The notes: a model not told the origin generated them from the letters alone. A stretch of 64,000 bases of DNA from Halomonas urumqiensis (GCF_003028575.1 NZ_PYUD01000001.1:310001-374000), one strand, 5' to 3'; counted from the first letter of the stretch, positions 44,027 to 54,576 are shown. Numbers and translations are program-made.

Positions 44027-46477
44027 ATGAGTGATGACCAGGATCGCAACCGGGACGCCGACATTCACGAATGGCTGAGCGAGTCGCTCGACGAGCACGA
44101 CGACTCGCGCTCGACGGAAGACCCGCACGACGACATTCAACATGCCGTGGTGCCCGCCCGCGATTCGCTGCCGGAGCGCATTTACCTGCTGCCGATCCAC
44201 AATCGGCCATTCTTCCCCGCCCAGGTCCAACCGCTGGTGATCAACCGCGAACGCTGGCAGGAGACCATGCAACTGGTCGGCAAGACGCCCCACCACACCG
44301 TGGGCCTGGCGTTCGTCGGTGAGACGGCGTCCGAAGGCGGAAGTCATGACGACTTTCCCGAGGTCGGCACCGCCGTCAAGGTGCATCGCCTGCAAGGAGA
44401 GGACCAGCAGATCCAGTTCATCGCCCAGGGCCTGAAGCGCTTTCGCATCCAGCGTTGGCTCTCCAAGGAGCCCCCCTACCTGGTGGAGGTGAGCTACCCA
44501 CGCGAGCCAGTGGATGCCGAGGCCGATGAGGCGCGCGCCTATGCCATGGCGCTGATCAATGGCATCAAGGAACTGCTGCCGATCAATCCGCTGTACGGGG
44601 AAGAGCTCAAGCACTATCTCAATCGCTTCAGCCCCCACGAGCCGGGGCCGCTCACCGACTTCGCCGCGGCCATCACCTCGGCCAAGGGGCCGGATCTCCA
44701 GGACGTGCTGGATACCCTGCCGGTGATGGATCGCATGCAGAAAGTGCTGCCCCTGCTGCGCAAGGAGATAGAGGTCGCCCAGCTGCAGAGCGAGATCAGC
44801 GACCAGGTCAACGCCCAGATGCAGGAGCGCCAGCGCGAGTTCTTCCTGCGTGAACAGCTCAAGGTGATCCAGCGCGAACTGGGCATCTCCAAGGATGACC
44901 GCGAAAACGATGTCGACACCTTCCGCGATCGCCTCGAGAACCTGGTGGTGCCACCCAAGGTGCTGACCCGTATCGAGGAGGAGCTCGACAAGCTCTCGGT
45001 GCTCGAGACCGGCTCGCCGGAATATGGCACCACGCGCAACTACCTCGATTGGCTGACCTCGATGCCGTGGGGCGTGCGCAGCCAGGACCAGCTCGATCTC
45101 GGCCATGCGCGCACGGTCCTCGACCGCGACCATGACGGGCTTTCCGACGTCAAGGAACGGATCATCGAGTTTCTCGCCGAGGGCACCTTCAAGGGCGATG
45201 TGGGTGGCTCGATCCTGCTGCTGGTCGGCCCGCCCGGCGTCGGCAAGACCTCCATCGGCCGCTCCATCGCCGAGGCGCTGGGCCGTGAATTCTATCGCTT
45301 CTCGGTGGGCGGCATGCGTGATGAGGCCGAGATCAAGGGCCATCGCCGCACCTACATCGGCGCCATGCCCGGGAAGCTGGTGCAGGCGCTCAAGGAGGTC
45401 GAGGTCGAGAACCCGGTGATCATGCTCGACGAGGTCGACAAGATGGGGCAGTCCTTCCAGGGTGACCCCGCCTCGGCATTGCTCGAGGTGCTCGACCCCG
45501 AGCAGAATGTCGACTTCCTCGATCACTACCTCGATGTGCGGCTCGACCTTTCCAAGGTGCTGTTCGTGTGCACCGCCAACACCCTGGACTCGATTCCCGG
45601 CGCGTTGCTCGATCGCATGGAGCAGATACGTCTCTCTGGTTACATCGCCGAGGAAAAGGTCGCGATTGCCAAGCACCACTTGTGGCCGAAGCTGCTCAAG
45701 CGCGACAACATCCCGAAAAAGCGCATCAACCTCACCGAGGCGGCCTTGCGTCATGTGGTCGAGGGTTATGCTCGCGAAGCGGGCGTGCGCCAGCTCGAGA
45801 AGCAGCTGCATCGCATCGTGCGCAAGGCTGCGGTCACCTTGCTGGAAAACGACCAGCAATCGGTGAAGGTATCGGTGAAGAATCTCGAAGACTTTCTTGG
45901 CGCGCCGATCTTCCGCAAGGAGCAGGTGCTCAAGGGTGAAGGCGTGGTGACCGGGCTCGCCTGGACCTCCATGGGCGGCGCCACGCTACCCATCGAGGCC
46001 AGCAAGGTGCACTCGCTGACCCGTGGCTTCAAGCTCACCGGCAAGCTCGGCGAGGTGATGCAGGAGTCGGCGAACATCGCCTACAGCTATGTGCTTGGGC
46101 ACCTGGCCGAGTTCGGTGCCGACGCCGACTTCTTCGACTCGGCCTTCGTGCACCTGCACGTGCCCGAGGGCGCCACGCCCAAGGATGGCCCGTCGGCCGG
46201 GGTGACCATGACCACCGCGCTGCTGTCACTGGCCCGCCACCAGGCCATCGAACGCCCGCTGGCGATGACCGGCGAACTGACTCTGACCGGCCATGTGCTG
46301 CCGGTGGGCGGTATCCGCGAGAAGGTGATCGCCGCGCGCAGAAGCGAAATCTTCGAAGTGATTCTCCCCGAGGCCAACCACCGCGACTATGACGAGTTGC
46401 CGAACCACCTCAAGGAGGGCATGACGGTGCACTTCGCCAAACGCTACAAGGATGTCGCCAAGGTGGTGTTTGGATAA
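44027..46477 (+). CDS. lon: ATP-dependent protease Lon
   Basis: An 816-residue AAA+ serine protease degrading misfolded and regulatory proteins in the cytoplasm. N-terminal LON domain (about 50-240), coiled coil (about 245-340), AAA+ with Walker A GPPGVGKTS and Walker B PVIMLDEVDK, and the protease domain with the catalytic dyad Ser723 (PKDGPSAG) and Lys766 (GGIREKV), 43 residues apart as usual. ATG 44027 follows AGGAT. The first 45 residues are an acidic extension compared with E. coli Lon (784 aa). clpX and hupB, common upstream and downstream neighbours, are missing here. Confidence 0.95.
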   Translation: MSDDQDRNRDADIHEWLSESLDEHDDSRSTEDPHDDIQHAVVPARDSLPERIYLLPIHNRPFFPAQVQPLVINRERWQETMQLVGKTPHHTVGLAFVGETASEGGSHDDFPEVGTAVKVHRLQGEDQQIQFIAQGLKRFRIQRWLSKEPPYLVEVSYPREPVDAEADEARAYAMALINGIKELLPINPLYGEELKHYLNRFSPHEPGPLTDFAAAITSAKGPDLQDVLDTLPVMDRMQKVLPLLRKEIEVAQLQSEISDQVNAQMQERQREFFLREQLKVIQRELGISKDDRENDVDTFRDRLENLVVPPKVLTRIEEELDKLSVLETGSPEYGTTRNYLDWLTSMPWGVRSQDQLDLGHARTVLDRDHDGLSDVKERIIEFLAEGTFKGDVGGSILLLVGPPGVGKTSIGRSIAEALGREFYRFSVGGMRDEAEIKGHRRTYIGAMPGKLVQALKEVEVENPVIMLDEVDKMGQSFQGDPASALLEVLDPEQNVDFLDHYLDVRLDLSKVLFVCTANTLDSIPGALLDRMEQIRLSGYIAEEKVAIAKHHLWPKLLKRDNIPKKRINLTEAALRHVVEGYAREAGVRQLEKQLHRIVRKAAVTLLENDQQSVKVSVKNLEDFLGAPIFRKEQVLKGEGVVTGLAWTSMGGATLPIEASKVHSLTRGFKLTGKLGEVMQESANIAYSYVLGHLAEFGADADFFDSAFVHLHVPEGATPKDGPSAGVTMTTALLSLARHQAIERPLAMTGELTLTGHVLPVGGIREKVIAARRSEIFEVILPEANHRDYDELPNHLKEGMTVHFAKRYKDVAKVVFG

Positions 46478-46787
46478 GCTCAGCGGCGCCGAAACGGTAA
46501 GCCAACGGCTTGAAGCTGGAAGGGTCACTAAATAGCAAGAGCCAAACAGGGTTATCGCAGCGGGACATGACGAGCGGCGCCGGGGATAGGCCGTAGAGGA
46601 GGTCATTCGCCATGGATGGCGAATGTAGCGCCCAGGGAAGGGTTCACAGCGCCTCCTCGAAGGTCTGTCGACGGGAAAGCCGCGTTTCCACTCGATCCGC
46701 TGGTTGCTTTGCACCTGTCTTGTGGCAAGGCCGCGACGCTCATGCCAGAATCTGCGATCGACTGGACAGCATGAGATAGAGGACACC
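46478..46787. other. Intergenic region between lon and ilvD
   Basis: 310 bases. Most of the middle is dispersed repeat copy B (46563-46674). The rest holds no gene; a GAGATAGAGGACACC leader gives the ilvD ribosome site. Confidence 0.6.
46563..46674 (+). repeat. Dispersed palindromic repeat, copy B
   Basis: About 112 bp aligned to copies at 49784-49895, 57707-57806 (inverted) and 1438-1539. Inner stem CATTCGCCA (46604-46612) pairs with TGGCGAATG (46617-46625). The outer arms GATAGGCC...GAGGAGG and CCTCCTC...GGTCTGTC also pair. Confidence 0.85.
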
Positions 46788-48632
46788 ATGCCCGAGTATC
46801 GTTCCCGCACCACCACCGCCGGCCGTAACATGGCCGGCGCCCGCGCGCTGTGGCGTGCCACCGGCATGAAGGACGAGGATTTCCACAAGCCGATCATCGC
46901 CGTGGCCAACTCCTTCACCCAGTTCGTGCCCGGGCATGTGCACCTCAAGGACATGGGCCAGCTGGTGGCGCGCGAGATCGAGAAAGCCGGCGGCGTGGCC
47001 AAGGAATTCAACACCATTGCGGTGGACGACGGCATCGCCATGGGCCACGACGGCATGCTCTATTCGCTGCCGAGCCGTGACCTGATCGCCGACAGCGTCG
47101 AGTACATGGTCAATGCCCACTGCGCCGACGCCCTGGTGTGCATCTCCAACTGCGACAAGATCACCCCCGGCATGCTGAATGCCGCGATGCGCCTGAACAT
47201 TCCGGTGATCTTCGTCTCCGGCGGCCCCATGGAAGCCGGCAAGACCAAACTGCTCGACCACGGCATCGACCTGATCGATGCGATGATCTTCGCCGCCGAC
47301 GACAAGTACAGCGACGAGGAGATCGACGAGATCGAACGCAGCGCCTGCCCCACCTGCGGCAGCTGCTCGGGCATGTTCACCGCCAACTCCATGAATTGCC
47401 TGATGGAGGCGCTTGGCCTGGCGCTGCCCGGCAACGGTACCGTGCTTGCCACCCATGCCGACCGCCGCCGCCTGTTCGAGGAAGCGGGCAGTCGCATCGT
47501 CGAGCTTGCCAAGCGCTACTACGAAGGGGAAGAGGCTCATCTGCTGCCGCGCGCCATCGGTTCCAAGGCGGCGTTCAAGAACGCCATGACCCTGGACATC
47601 GCCATGGGCGGCTCCACCAATACCATCCTGCACCTGCTGGCCGCCGCCCAGGAGGGCGGGGTCGATTTCACCATGGCCGATATCGACCGCCTGTCGCGTG
47701 AAGTACCGCAGCTGTGCAAGCTGGCGCCCAATACCCAGCAGTACCATATCGAGGACTGCCATCGCGCCGGTGGCATCATGGCGATCCTCGGCGAGCTCGA
47801 CCGCGCCGGCGTGCTGGATACCCGGGTGCCCACCGTCTACGGCGACACCTTGAAGGCCGCGCTGGATGAGTGGGACATCATGCGCAACCCCACGCCTGAG
47901 GTGGTCGAGTTCTACAAGGCCGGGCCCGGCGGCATTCCCACCCAGACGGCGTTCTCGCAGAGCGCGCGCTGGCCGAGCCTCGACGGCGACCGCGCCAGTG
48001 GCTGCATCCGCGACCTTGAACATGCCTTCTCCCGGGAAGGCGGCCTTGCCGTGCTGTTCGGCAACATCGCCGTGGACGGCTGCGTGGTGAAGACCGCCGG
48101 TGTCGACGAGTCGATCCTGGTGTTCGAGGGGCCGGCCCATGTGGTCGAATCCCAGGACCAGGCGGTGGAGCATGTGCTGGGTGGGCTGGTGAAGCCCGGC
48201 GAAGTGGTGGTGGTGCGCTACGAGGGCCCGCGTGGCGGCCCCGGCATGCAGGAAATGCTGTATCCGACGTCCTACCTGAAGTCCAAGGGGCTGGGCAAGG
48301 TCTGTGCGCTGATGACCGATGGCCGCTTTTCCGGCGGCAGCTCCGGGCTGTCGATCGGCCACGTCTCGCCGGAAGCCGCCGCCGGCGGTGCCATCGGCCT
48401 GATCGAAAGCGGCGACATCATCCACATCGACATCCCCAAGCGTGCCATCAACGTCAAGCTCTCCGACGAGGAGCTGGCGGCACGCCGCGAGGCGGAAGAG
48501 GCGAAGGGCAGCCTGGCCTGGAAGCCCAGCATCCAGCGTGACCGCAAGGTATCGGCGGCGCTCAAGGCCTATGCGCTGCTTGCCACCTCGGCGGACAAGG
48601 GCGCGGTGCGCGATCTCACCAAGCTCGACTGA
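46788..48632 (+). CDS. ilvD: Dihydroxy-acid dehydratase
   Basis: A 614-residue Fe-S enzyme of valine, leucine and isoleucine synthesis. Cysteine motifs [11 protein letters not shown] and [18 protein letters not shown] hold the cluster; [12 protein letters not shown] and [14 protein letters not shown] are catalytic-region marks. Long form, as in E. coli (616 aa). ATG 46788 follows AGAGGA. Single-gene unit with its own terminator. Confidence 0.96.
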   Translation: MPEYRSRTTTAGRNMAGARALWRATGMKDEDFHKPIIAVANSFTQFVPGHVHLKDMGQLVAREIEKAGGVAKEFNTIAVDDGIAMGHDGMLYSLPSRDLIADSVEYMVNAHCADALVCISNCDKITPGMLNAAMRLNIPVIFVSGGPMEAGKTKLLDHGIDLIDAMIFAADDKYSDEEIDEIERSACPTCGSCSGMFTANSMNCLMEALGLALPGNGTVLATHADRRRLFEEAGSRIVELAKRYYEGEEAHLLPRAIGSKAAFKNAMTLDIAMGGSTNTILHLLAAAQEGGVDFTMADIDRLSREVPQLCKLAPNTQQYHIEDCHRAGGIMAILGELDRAGVLDTRVPTVYGDTLKAALDEWDIMRNPTPEVVEFYKAGPGGIPTQTAFSQSARWPSLDGDRASGCIRDLEHAFSREGGLAVLFGNIAVDGCVVKTAGVDESILVFEGPAHVVESQDQAVEHVLGGLVKPGEVVVVRYEGPRGGPGMQEMLYPTSYLKSKGLGKVCALMTDGRFSGGSSGLSIGHVSPEAAAGGAIGLIESGDIIHIDIPKRAINVKLSDEELAARREAEEAKGSLAWKPSIQRDRKVSAALKAYALLATSADKGAVRDLTKLD

Positions 48633-48648
48633 GCGACCACCCTACCGA

Positions 48649-48672
48649 CCCCGGCCCCAGCGCCGGGGTTTT
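48649..48672 (+). terminator. Terminator of ilvD
   Basis: CCCCGGC (48649-48655) pairs with GCCGGGG (48662-48668), 6-base loop, then TTTT. It lies 17 bases after the stop. Confidence 0.8.
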
Positions 48673-48713
48673 GCTGATACCCCCGTGAAACCCATCCGCA
48701 AGGGAGCCCGACC

Positions 48714-49757
48714 ATGAAAACCCCCATCCTGAATGTCGGCCTGGTCGGCTTCGGCATGTCCAGCCAGGTCTTTCACGCGCCGTTGATTCAGGCAACGCCG
48801 GGGCTCGAACTCAGCTGTGTGGTCAGCGGCGACCCGGACAAGGTCCAGCGTGCCATGCCCGAGGTCGAGATGGTGGCCAAGGCCGCCGAGCTGTATGCCC
48901 GCGCGGACATCGACCTGGTGGTGATCGCCACCCCGAACGCCACCCATTACCCGCTGGCCAAGGCGGCGCTTGCCGCCGGCAAGCATGTGGTGGTCGACAA
49001 GCCGTTCACCATCTCGCTGTCCGAGGCGCGTCTGCTCAAGCAACAGGCCGAAGAAGCCGAACGCACGCTGTGCGTGTTTCACAATCGCCGCTGGGATAGC
49101 GACTTCCTTACCCTCAAGGGGGTGATGGAGGAGGGCACACTGGGCCGCGTGGTGGCCATGGAGTCACGTTTCGATCGCTTCCGCCCCGATGTGCCCGACC
49201 GCTGGCGTGAGCGCCGTGGCCCGGGTGCCGGTCTCTGGTACGACCTCGGCCCGCACCTGCTCGATCAGGCCCGCGAACTGTTCGGCATGCCGCGGGCGAT
49301 CCTGCTGGATATCGCCACGCGGCGTGATGGCGCCGAGGTGGATGACGACTTCCTGGCGCTGCTGGACTACAACGGTGTTCGGGTGTCGCTGAGTGCCGCG
49401 ACACTCGCCGCCGAACCGACCCCACGCTTTCGGGTGCATGGCACCCGTGGCAGCTTCGTGAAGTTCGGGCTAGACCCGCAGGAAGCTCGCCTCAAGGCCG
49501 GCGAGACCCCTTCGCCGCAGTGGGGCGACGACCCGCTGATGGCACGCCTGACCCTGGCCGATGGTGAGGGCAATCCCGGCGAGCCACGCGAGCTGCGCTG
49601 CCAACCCGGCGACTACCTGGCCTTCTACTCAGGTGTCGCCGAGCACCTGGTGCATGCCACGCCACCGCCGGTAGACATCGATGGCGCCCTCGAGGTGATG
49701 GCGCTGCTGGAAAGCGGGCTGGACAGTTATCGGCAGGGCCGCTGGGTAAAGCTCTAG
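48714..49757 (+). CDS. Gfo/Idh/MocA family oxidoreductase (YdgJ-like)
   Basis: A 347-residue NAD(P)-dependent oxidoreductase. N-terminal Rossmann domain with GLVGFGMSSQVFHAP, then ATPNATHYPLA and the catalytic-lysine motif DKPF; C-terminal alpha/beta domain with FHNRRWDSDF and DLGPHLLDQA. Resembles E. coli YdgJ by the VFHAP and HNRRWD motifs. Substrate unknown, likely a sugar or inositol derivative. ATG 48714 follows AGGGAG. Confidence 0.87.
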   Translation: MKTPILNVGLVGFGMSSQVFHAPLIQATPGLELSCVVSGDPDKVQRAMPEVEMVAKAAELYARADIDLVVIATPNATHYPLAKAALAAGKHVVVDKPFTISLSEARLLKQQAEEAERTLCVFHNRRWDSDFLTLKGVMEEGTLGRVVAMESRFDRFRPDVPDRWRERRGPGAGLWYDLGPHLLDQARELFGMPRAILLDIATRRDGAEVDDDFLALLDYNGVRVSLSAATLAAEPTPRFRVHGTRGSFVKFGLDPQEARLKAGETPSPQWGDDPLMARLTLADGEGNPGEPRELRCQPGDYLAFYSGVAEHLVHATPPPVDIDGALEVMALLESGLDSYRQGRWVKL

Positions 49758-49783
49758 CGGGGCTTCCAAGGGCAATCATAGTT

Positions 49784-49895
49784 GGACATGACGAGGGGCG
49801 CCGGGGACAGGTCGAAGAGGAGGTCTTTTGCCATGGATGGCAAAAGTAGCGCCCAGGGAGGGGTTTACAGCGCCTCCTCGCAGACCTGTCGACGG
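49784..49895 (+). repeat. Dispersed palindromic repeat, copy C
   Basis: About 112 bp between convergent genes. Inner stem CTTTTGCCA (49825-49833) with TGGCAAAAG (49838-49846); outer arms GACAGGTC...GAGGAGG with CCTCCTC...GACCTGTC. Compared with copy B the inner stem carries paired changes that keep the pairing. Confidence 0.87.
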
Positions 49896-49934
49896 TTCAG
49901 CACCGAGTGAAACTGCTAACTGCTATAGCCTTGG

Positions 49935-50516
49935 TCACCACCGCATCGCGTCGTCCCGGCCGTCGCGTAGCCGGTCACGTGCGATGTAGAGGGCCGCGAT
50001 GGCCCGCGCTTCGTGAAAGTCCTCGCGTGCCAGCAGGGCTGGCAGCTCATCCAGGGCGTGGGTCTCGACGATCAGGGGCTCCGGCTCGTCGCCGGGCAGC
50101 CGCTTGGGGTAGAGGTCGCTTGCCAGCATCACCTGCATGCGATGGCGCATGTAGTTGGGCGCAAGCGACAGTTCCACCAGGGGTTCGATGTTGTGCGCGC
50201 CGAAGCCACACTCCTCCATCAGCTCGCGGTTGGCGGCGCTTACGATGTCTTCGCCGGGGTCGACCAGCCCCTTGGGCAGGGTCAGCACGTAATCCTCGAA
50301 CCCCGCCGCATACTCGCGAATCAGCAGCACGTGTTCCGGGTCGGGCATGGCGACGATCATCACCGCGCCCTGATCGCTGCCGGTCAGCCGTTCGAAGGTA
50401 CGCTCCTCTCCGTTGGAGAACCGCAGGTCGAGGGATTCAACGTGGAACAGGCGGCTTCTGGCCACCGACTGGCGAGACAGTACGCGGGGCTTCTGGGGCC
50501 AGGAAGGCTGAGACAT
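49935..50516 (-). CDS. nudE: ADP compounds hydrolase NudE (Nudix)
   Basis: A 193-residue Nudix enzyme hydrolysing ADP-ribose, AP3A and NADH-like compounds. The Nudix box is complete: G-LVDPG-E-DIVSAAN-REL-M-EECGF. ATG 50516. It is divergent from the yrfG-hslR-hslO run, as in E. coli, where igaA lies in between; no igaA homologue is present here. Confidence 0.9.
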   Translation of the reverse strand: MSQPSWPQKPRVLSRQSVARSRLFHVESLDLRFSNGEERTFERLTGSDQGAVMIVAMPDPEHVLLIREYAAGFEDYVLTLPKGLVDPGEDIVSAANRELMEECGFGAHNIEPLVELSLAPNYMRHRMQVMLASDLYPKRLPGDEPEPLIVETHALDELPALLAREDFHEARAIAALYIARDRLRDGRDDAMRW

Positions 50517-50601
50517 GGGGGAACTCCGTTTCTGGGAGAAGGGCTGGCTGATACACTATCATCCTTCGTAACCCCCTACCTGGACCACCCCCGGAGCTTC
50601 G

Positions 50602-51300
50602 ATGATCGACTGGCGCGCCATCGACACCGTCCTGCTGGATATGGACGGTACCCTGCTGGATCTGCATTTCGACAGTCACTTCTGGCTCGATCACCTGCCG
50701 AGACGTTACGTGGAGTTGCACCGTCTCGATGAGTCGACCCAGCAGCAAATCCGCTCGCGGATCCTTCACGAGCGGGGCACCCTCAACTGGTACAGTCTGG
50801 CCTACTGGAGTCGTGAGCTGGATGTCGACATCGTCGCCTTGAAACGCGAGGTCCAGCATCTGATCGGCTTGCGTAGCGATGCCCTCGATTTTCTCAAGTG
50901 GCTCAAGCAGGCCCATCCGCGGGTGGTGCTGGCGACCAACGCCGATCGCGAGAGCCTGGCGCTGAAGCTGCCGCTGACAGGCCTCGAGGACTACCTGGAC
51001 GCCATCGTGTCATCGGCGGATCTCGGTGTGCCCAAGGAGGATCAAGGGTTCTGGTTCGCGTTGCAGGACGTCGAGCCTTTCGATCCCGCGCGCACGCTGT
51101 TTATCGACGACAACGCCTCGGTGCTCGAGAGTGCACGCGAGTTTGGCATTCGCTACCTGCTCGGCATCAAGCAGCCCGACAGTCGCCGGCCCGACAAGGA
51201 ACTCGAGGAGTTCATTGCCCTGGACCGTTTCGCCGCGATCATGCCGGGAAACGAGCCGCCGGGGCAGGGCGCGGCGAGCGAGCAGGGTGGCCATGGATAA
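50602..51300 (+). CDS. yrfG: HAD-superfamily nucleotidase YrfG
   Basis: A 232-residue phosphatase, GMP/IMP 5'-nucleotidase by similarity to E. coli YrfG. HAD motifs: LLDMDGTLLDLHFD (nucleophile Asp), VVLATNADRESL (motif II), and LFIDDNASVL (motif IV). The C-terminal 20 residues are Gly/Ala-rich and overlap the hslR start by eight bases. Gene order supports the assignment. Confidence 0.88.
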   Translation: MIDWRAIDTVLLDMDGTLLDLHFDSHFWLDHLPRRYVELHRLDESTQQQIRSRILHERGTLNWYSLAYWSRELDVDIVALKREVQHLIGLRSDALDFLKWLKQAHPRVVLATNADRESLALKLPLTGLEDYLDAIVSSADLGVPKEDQGFWFALQDVEPFDPARTLFIDDNASVLESAREFGIRYLLGIKQPDSRRPDKELEEFIALDRFAAIMPGNEPPGQGAASEQGGHG

Positions 51301-51679
51301 CGTCAGGCTGGACAAGTGGTTGTGGGCGGCACGCTTCTTCAAGACCCGGGCACTGGCCAAGAAGGCAATCGAAGGCGGCAAGGTTCACTACAATGGTGGT
51401 CGCGCCAAGACCAGCAAGACGGTGGAAGTCGGTGCGCTGGTGCGCGTGCCCCAGGGCTGGGAGTTGCTCGAGGTCGAGGTGATGGCGCTCTCCGAGCAGC
51501 GACGCGGCGCTCCGGAGGCTCGGGAGCTGTATCGCGAGACCGCCGACAGTGTCGCGCGCCGTGCCCGCGAGGCCGAGGCACGTCGCCTTACCAACCAGGC
51601 CATGCAGCATCCGCTCAAGCGGCCCGACAAGAAGCAGCGCCGGGATATCCGACGCTTCAAGGAAGGCGGCGAAGACTAG
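51293..51679 (+). CDS. hslR: Heat shock protein 15 (S4 RNA-binding)
   Basis: A 128-residue ribosome-recycling factor binding stalled 50S subunits. The S4 domain starts at once: [21 protein letters not shown] read as the S4 core, then [14 protein letters not shown]. The C-terminus is a basic Arg/Lys-rich tail. ATG 51293 overlaps yrfG; AGGGTGG lies upstream. It is followed by a 7-bp tandem repeat array before hslO. Confidence 0.9.
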   Translation: MDNVRLDKWLWAARFFKTRALAKKAIEGGKVHYNGGRAKTSKTVEVGALVRVPQGWELLEVEVMALSEQRRGAPEARELYRETADSVARRAREAEARRLTNQAMQHPLKRPDKKQRRDIRRFKEGGED

Positions 51680-51690
51680 ACTGCCCCTGC

Positions 51691-51746
51691 ACGACTCACG
51701 ACTCACGACTCACGACTCACGACTCACGACTCACGACTCACGACTC
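51691..51746. repeat. 7-bp tandem repeat, eight exact copies
   Basis: ACGACTC repeated eight times without error between hslR and hslO. It starts 11 bases after the hslR stop and ends 18 bases before the hslO start. The same unit occurs at 60126-60146. Confidence 0.95.
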
Positions 51747-51764
51747 ACCAATCACAGACCCCCT

Positions 51765-52640
51765 ATGACCGATCAGATCCAGCGTTTTCTCTTCGACGAT
51801 ACCAATGTGCGTGGCGAAATCGTCACCCTCGAGCAGGCCTATGCCGAGGTGCTCGACCGCCACGACTACCCGCCGGTGGTCAATCGCCTACTTGGTGAGT
51901 TGCTCAGCGCCGTGGCGCTGCTCACCGATACCGTCAAGCTCGACGGTACCCTGAGCATCGAAGTGCGTGGCCAGGGCGCCTTGGCGCTGCTGATGGCGGA
52001 GTCGAACCCCGGCGGCGAACTGCGTGCCATCGCCCGCCTGGCCGAGGATGCCGAGCACCCGGCCGAGGATGACGGTTTTCGCGAACTGCTCGGCCAGGGC
52101 CGGATCATCATCACCTTGGACCCTACCGACGGCCATCGCTACCAGGGCATTGTCGCCCTCGATCAGGACAGCCTGGCCGGTTGCCTGGAAACCTACTTCA
52201 CGCAATCCGAGCAGCTACCCACGCGCTTGTGGCTGGCCGCCGATGGCAAGCGAGCCGGAGGGTTGCTGCTGCAGCGCCTGCCGGATGAGTCGCAGAACCA
52301 GGATGCCGATGCCTGGGAGCGCAGCGTGCACCTGGCCGATACCATCACGCCCGAGGAGCTGCTGGGACTCGAGCAACTCGAGGTGCTGCATCGTCTCTAT
52401 CACGACGAGACCTTGCGGGTCTTCGATCCGAAGACGCTGCATTTCGGCTGCACCTGTTCACGCGACAGGATCGCCTCGGCCCTGCTCACCCTTGGCCAGG
52501 ATGAGCTGCGCCAGGTACTTGCCGAGCAGGGCAGCATCGAGACGCAGTGCCATTTTTGCCATACCCGCTACGCCTTCGATGGCGTCGAAATCGAAGCCCT
52601 GCTGGCCGATTCCGACCAGCCGCCGCCCGTGCTGCACTGA
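51765..52640 (+). CDS. hslO: Hsp33 redox-regulated chaperone
   Basis: A 291-residue chaperone switched on by oxidation. N-terminal fold with [14 protein letters not shown] and [12 protein letters not shown]-terminal zinc switch with FGCTCSRD and CHFCHTRY (C-x-C and C-x2-C). ATG 51765 is the only sensible start, yet no Shine-Dalgarno site precedes it: the upstream bases are the ACGACTC array and a C-rich stretch. It may rely on coupling to hslR or on a leader structure. Confidence 0.92.
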   Translation: MTDQIQRFLFDDTNVRGEIVTLEQAYAEVLDRHDYPPVVNRLLGELLSAVALLTDTVKLDGTLSIEVRGQGALALLMAESNPGGELRAIARLAEDAEHPAEDDGFRELLGQGRIIITLDPTDGHRYQGIVALDQDSLAGCLETYFTQSEQLPTRLWLAADGKRAGGLLLQRLPDESQNQDADAWERSVHLADTITPEELLGLEQLEVLHRLYHDETLRVFDPKTLHFGCTCSRDRIASALLTLGQDELRQVLAEQGSIETQCHFCHTRYAFDGVEIEALLADSDQPPPVLH

Positions 52641-52740
52641 ATGGCGTTCAGCACGGCCTGCCCCCGTCCCTGGTGGCGTTGACATATATTGCGGTGCACA
52701 AGTCGCCTTGTAGTGAAATGCGCCGAAATCGGCGTCATGT

Positions 52741-52755
52741 AGTAGTAAAACTACA
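52741..52755. promoter_or_regulatory. Candidate HexR operator upstream of pckA
   Basis: GTAGT-AAA-ACTAC (52742-52754) is a perfect palindrome and the 15-mer fits TGTARTNNNAYTACA with one mismatch. HexR controls central carbon genes including pckA in several gammaproteobacteria. It lies about 180 bases before the start codon. Confidence 0.45.
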
Positions 52756-52933
52756 CGAATTCCGCCAAAGATTGGCGTTCCCCGGGCCGTGCCTTTTTGC
52801 CATAATGGCCGCGTTTTATCGGCTCAGGCTCATCCACAAGACGGTTCTAGCCGCGATGGCCAAGAGACAGCTTTCGAGCGTCAGTGACGCCCGGCACACG
52901 AGAGAGAAACGGCCACCAGGCCCAGGAATCGAC

Positions 52934-54490
52934 ATGACCACATCCCAAGCCGCTCCCAAAGCCCACGTCAACCTCAGCAGCGCCGAACTGATCGAACGTT
53001 CGGTGGCCGAAGGCGAAGGTCGCCTGGCCGCCAACGGCGCCCTGGTGGTAGACACTGGCGTGCGTACAGGCCGTTCGCCCAAGGACCGCTTCATCGTCGA
53101 CGAGCCGACGACCCGTTCCCAGATCGACTGGGGCAGTGTCAACCAGCCCTTCGATAGCGAAAAGTTCGATGCGCTGTGGGCACGTGTGGAGGACTACCTG
53201 TTTGGTAGCGAGCATTACGTCAGCGAACTGCATGTGGGCAGCGATCCGGCGCACTACATTCCTGTGCGTGTGCAGACCGAGACCGCCTGGCAGAACCTGT
53301 TTGGTCGCACCATGTTCGTGCGTCCGGAGATCTTCAACCCCGCCACCCGCGACGAGTGGACCATCCTCAACGCCATGGGCTTCGAGTGCGACCCGGCCCG
53401 CGATGGCACCAACTCCGACGGTACGGTGATCATCAACTTCGCCCAGAAGAAGGTGCTGATCGCTGGCATGCGTTACGCCGGCGAGATGAAGAAGGCGATG
53501 TTCTCGGTACAGAACTTCCTGCTGCCGGCCTCCGATGTACTGCCGATGCACTGCTCGGCCAACGTCGGCGAGGACGGCGAAACTTGCCTGTTCTTCGGCC
53601 TTTCCGGCACCGGCAAGACCACGCTCTCCGCCGACCCCGCGCGCTACCTGATCGGTGACGACGAACACGCCTGGGGGCCGGGCACCGTGTTCAACATGGA
53701 AGGTGGCTGCTACGCCAAGTGCATCGACCTCTCCGAGAAGAACGAACCGGTGATCTGGAACGCCATCAAGTTCGGTACGGTGCTCGAAAACGTGGTGCTG
53801 GATGACCGCCGCGAGCCGAATTACGCCGACGACAGCCTGACCCAGAACTCGCGTGCCGCCTATCCGCTGGAGCACATCGACAAGCGGGTGCCCGAGAACC
53901 GTGCCGGCGAGCCCAACGCCATCGTATTTCTGACCTGCGACATGTCGGGCGTGCTGCCGCCTGTCTCCGTGCTCTCCAAGGAAGCCGCGGCCTACCACTT
54001 CCTCTCCGGCTATACCGCCAAGGTCGGCTCCACCGAGATGGGCTCCTCTGCTGGCCTGGAATCCACCTTCTCCACTTGCTTCGGCGCACCGTTCTTCCCG
54101 CGCCCGGCGCGTGAGTACGCCGACCTGCTGGTCAAGCGCGTGGCCGAGAAGGATGCCCAGGTCTACCTGGTCAACACCGGCTGGACCGGTGGCGCCTACG
54201 GCCAGGGCGGGTCGCGCTTCTCGATTCCCACCACCCGGGCGATCATCGGCGCCATCCAGTCCGGTGTGCTGCGCGATGTCGAGACCCGGCAGATCGACGG
54301 CCTGAATCTTTCCGTGCCGGTAGCCGTGCCGGGCGTCGACTCAAGCCTGCTCGACCCGCGCGAGACCTGGGAAGACCAGGCCGCGTATGATCGCCAGCGC
54401 AAGGAACTGGCCGCCAAGTTCGTCGACAACTTCAAGAAGTTCGAAGGCGTCAGCGAGGCAATCGTCAAGGCCGGCCCATCACTGACCTGA
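52934..54490 (+). CDS. pckA: Phosphoenolpyruvate carboxykinase (ATP)
   Basis: A 518-residue gluconeogenic enzyme turning oxaloacetate + ATP into phosphoenolpyruvate + CO2. Motifs: [14 protein letters not shown], the kinase-1a loop [16 protein letters not shown], and [10 protein letters not shown] with Asp for Mn binding. ATG 52934 follows AGGAAT. The 293-base leader carries a HexR-like palindrome. hslO-pckA adjacency is as in E. coli. A strong terminator follows. Confidence 0.96.
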   Translation: MTTSQAAPKAHVNLSSAELIERSVAEGEGRLAANGALVVDTGVRTGRSPKDRFIVDEPTTRSQIDWGSVNQPFDSEKFDALWARVEDYLFGSEHYVSELHVGSDPAHYIPVRVQTETAWQNLFGRTMFVRPEIFNPATRDEWTILNAMGFECDPARDGTNSDGTVIINFAQKKVLIAGMRYAGEMKKAMFSVQNFLLPASDVLPMHCSANVGEDGETCLFFGLSGTGKTTLSADPARYLIGDDEHAWGPGTVFNMEGGCYAKCIDLSEKNEPVIWNAIKFGTVLENVVLDDRREPNYADDSLTQNSRAAYPLEHIDKRVPENRAGEPNAIVFLTCDMSGVLPPVSVLSKEAAAYHFLSGYTAKVGSTEMGSSAGLESTFSTCFGAPFFPRPAREYADLLVKRVAEKDAQVYLVNTGWTGGAYGQGGSRFSIPTTRAIIGAIQSGVLRDVETRQIDGLNLSVPVAVPGVDSSLLDPRETWEDQAAYDRQRKELAAKFVDNFKKFEGVSEAIVKAGPSLT

Positions 54491-54576
54491 GTGACTGACC
54501 TTTGTGAATAAGCTGGATCAATAAGCGCTGCCGGGCGAACCCGGCGAGCGTCGGGGTGTCCCAGTAGGGACGCCGG

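Noticed and set aside
44012..48425. Long frames antisense to lon and ilvD (615 and 561 residues)
   Set aside because: Same high-GC shadow effect; His/Gly/Asp-rich composition without any domain.
51691..51746. CRISPR array
   Set aside because: Units are 7 bp with no spacers and there are no cas genes; this is a simple tandem repeat.
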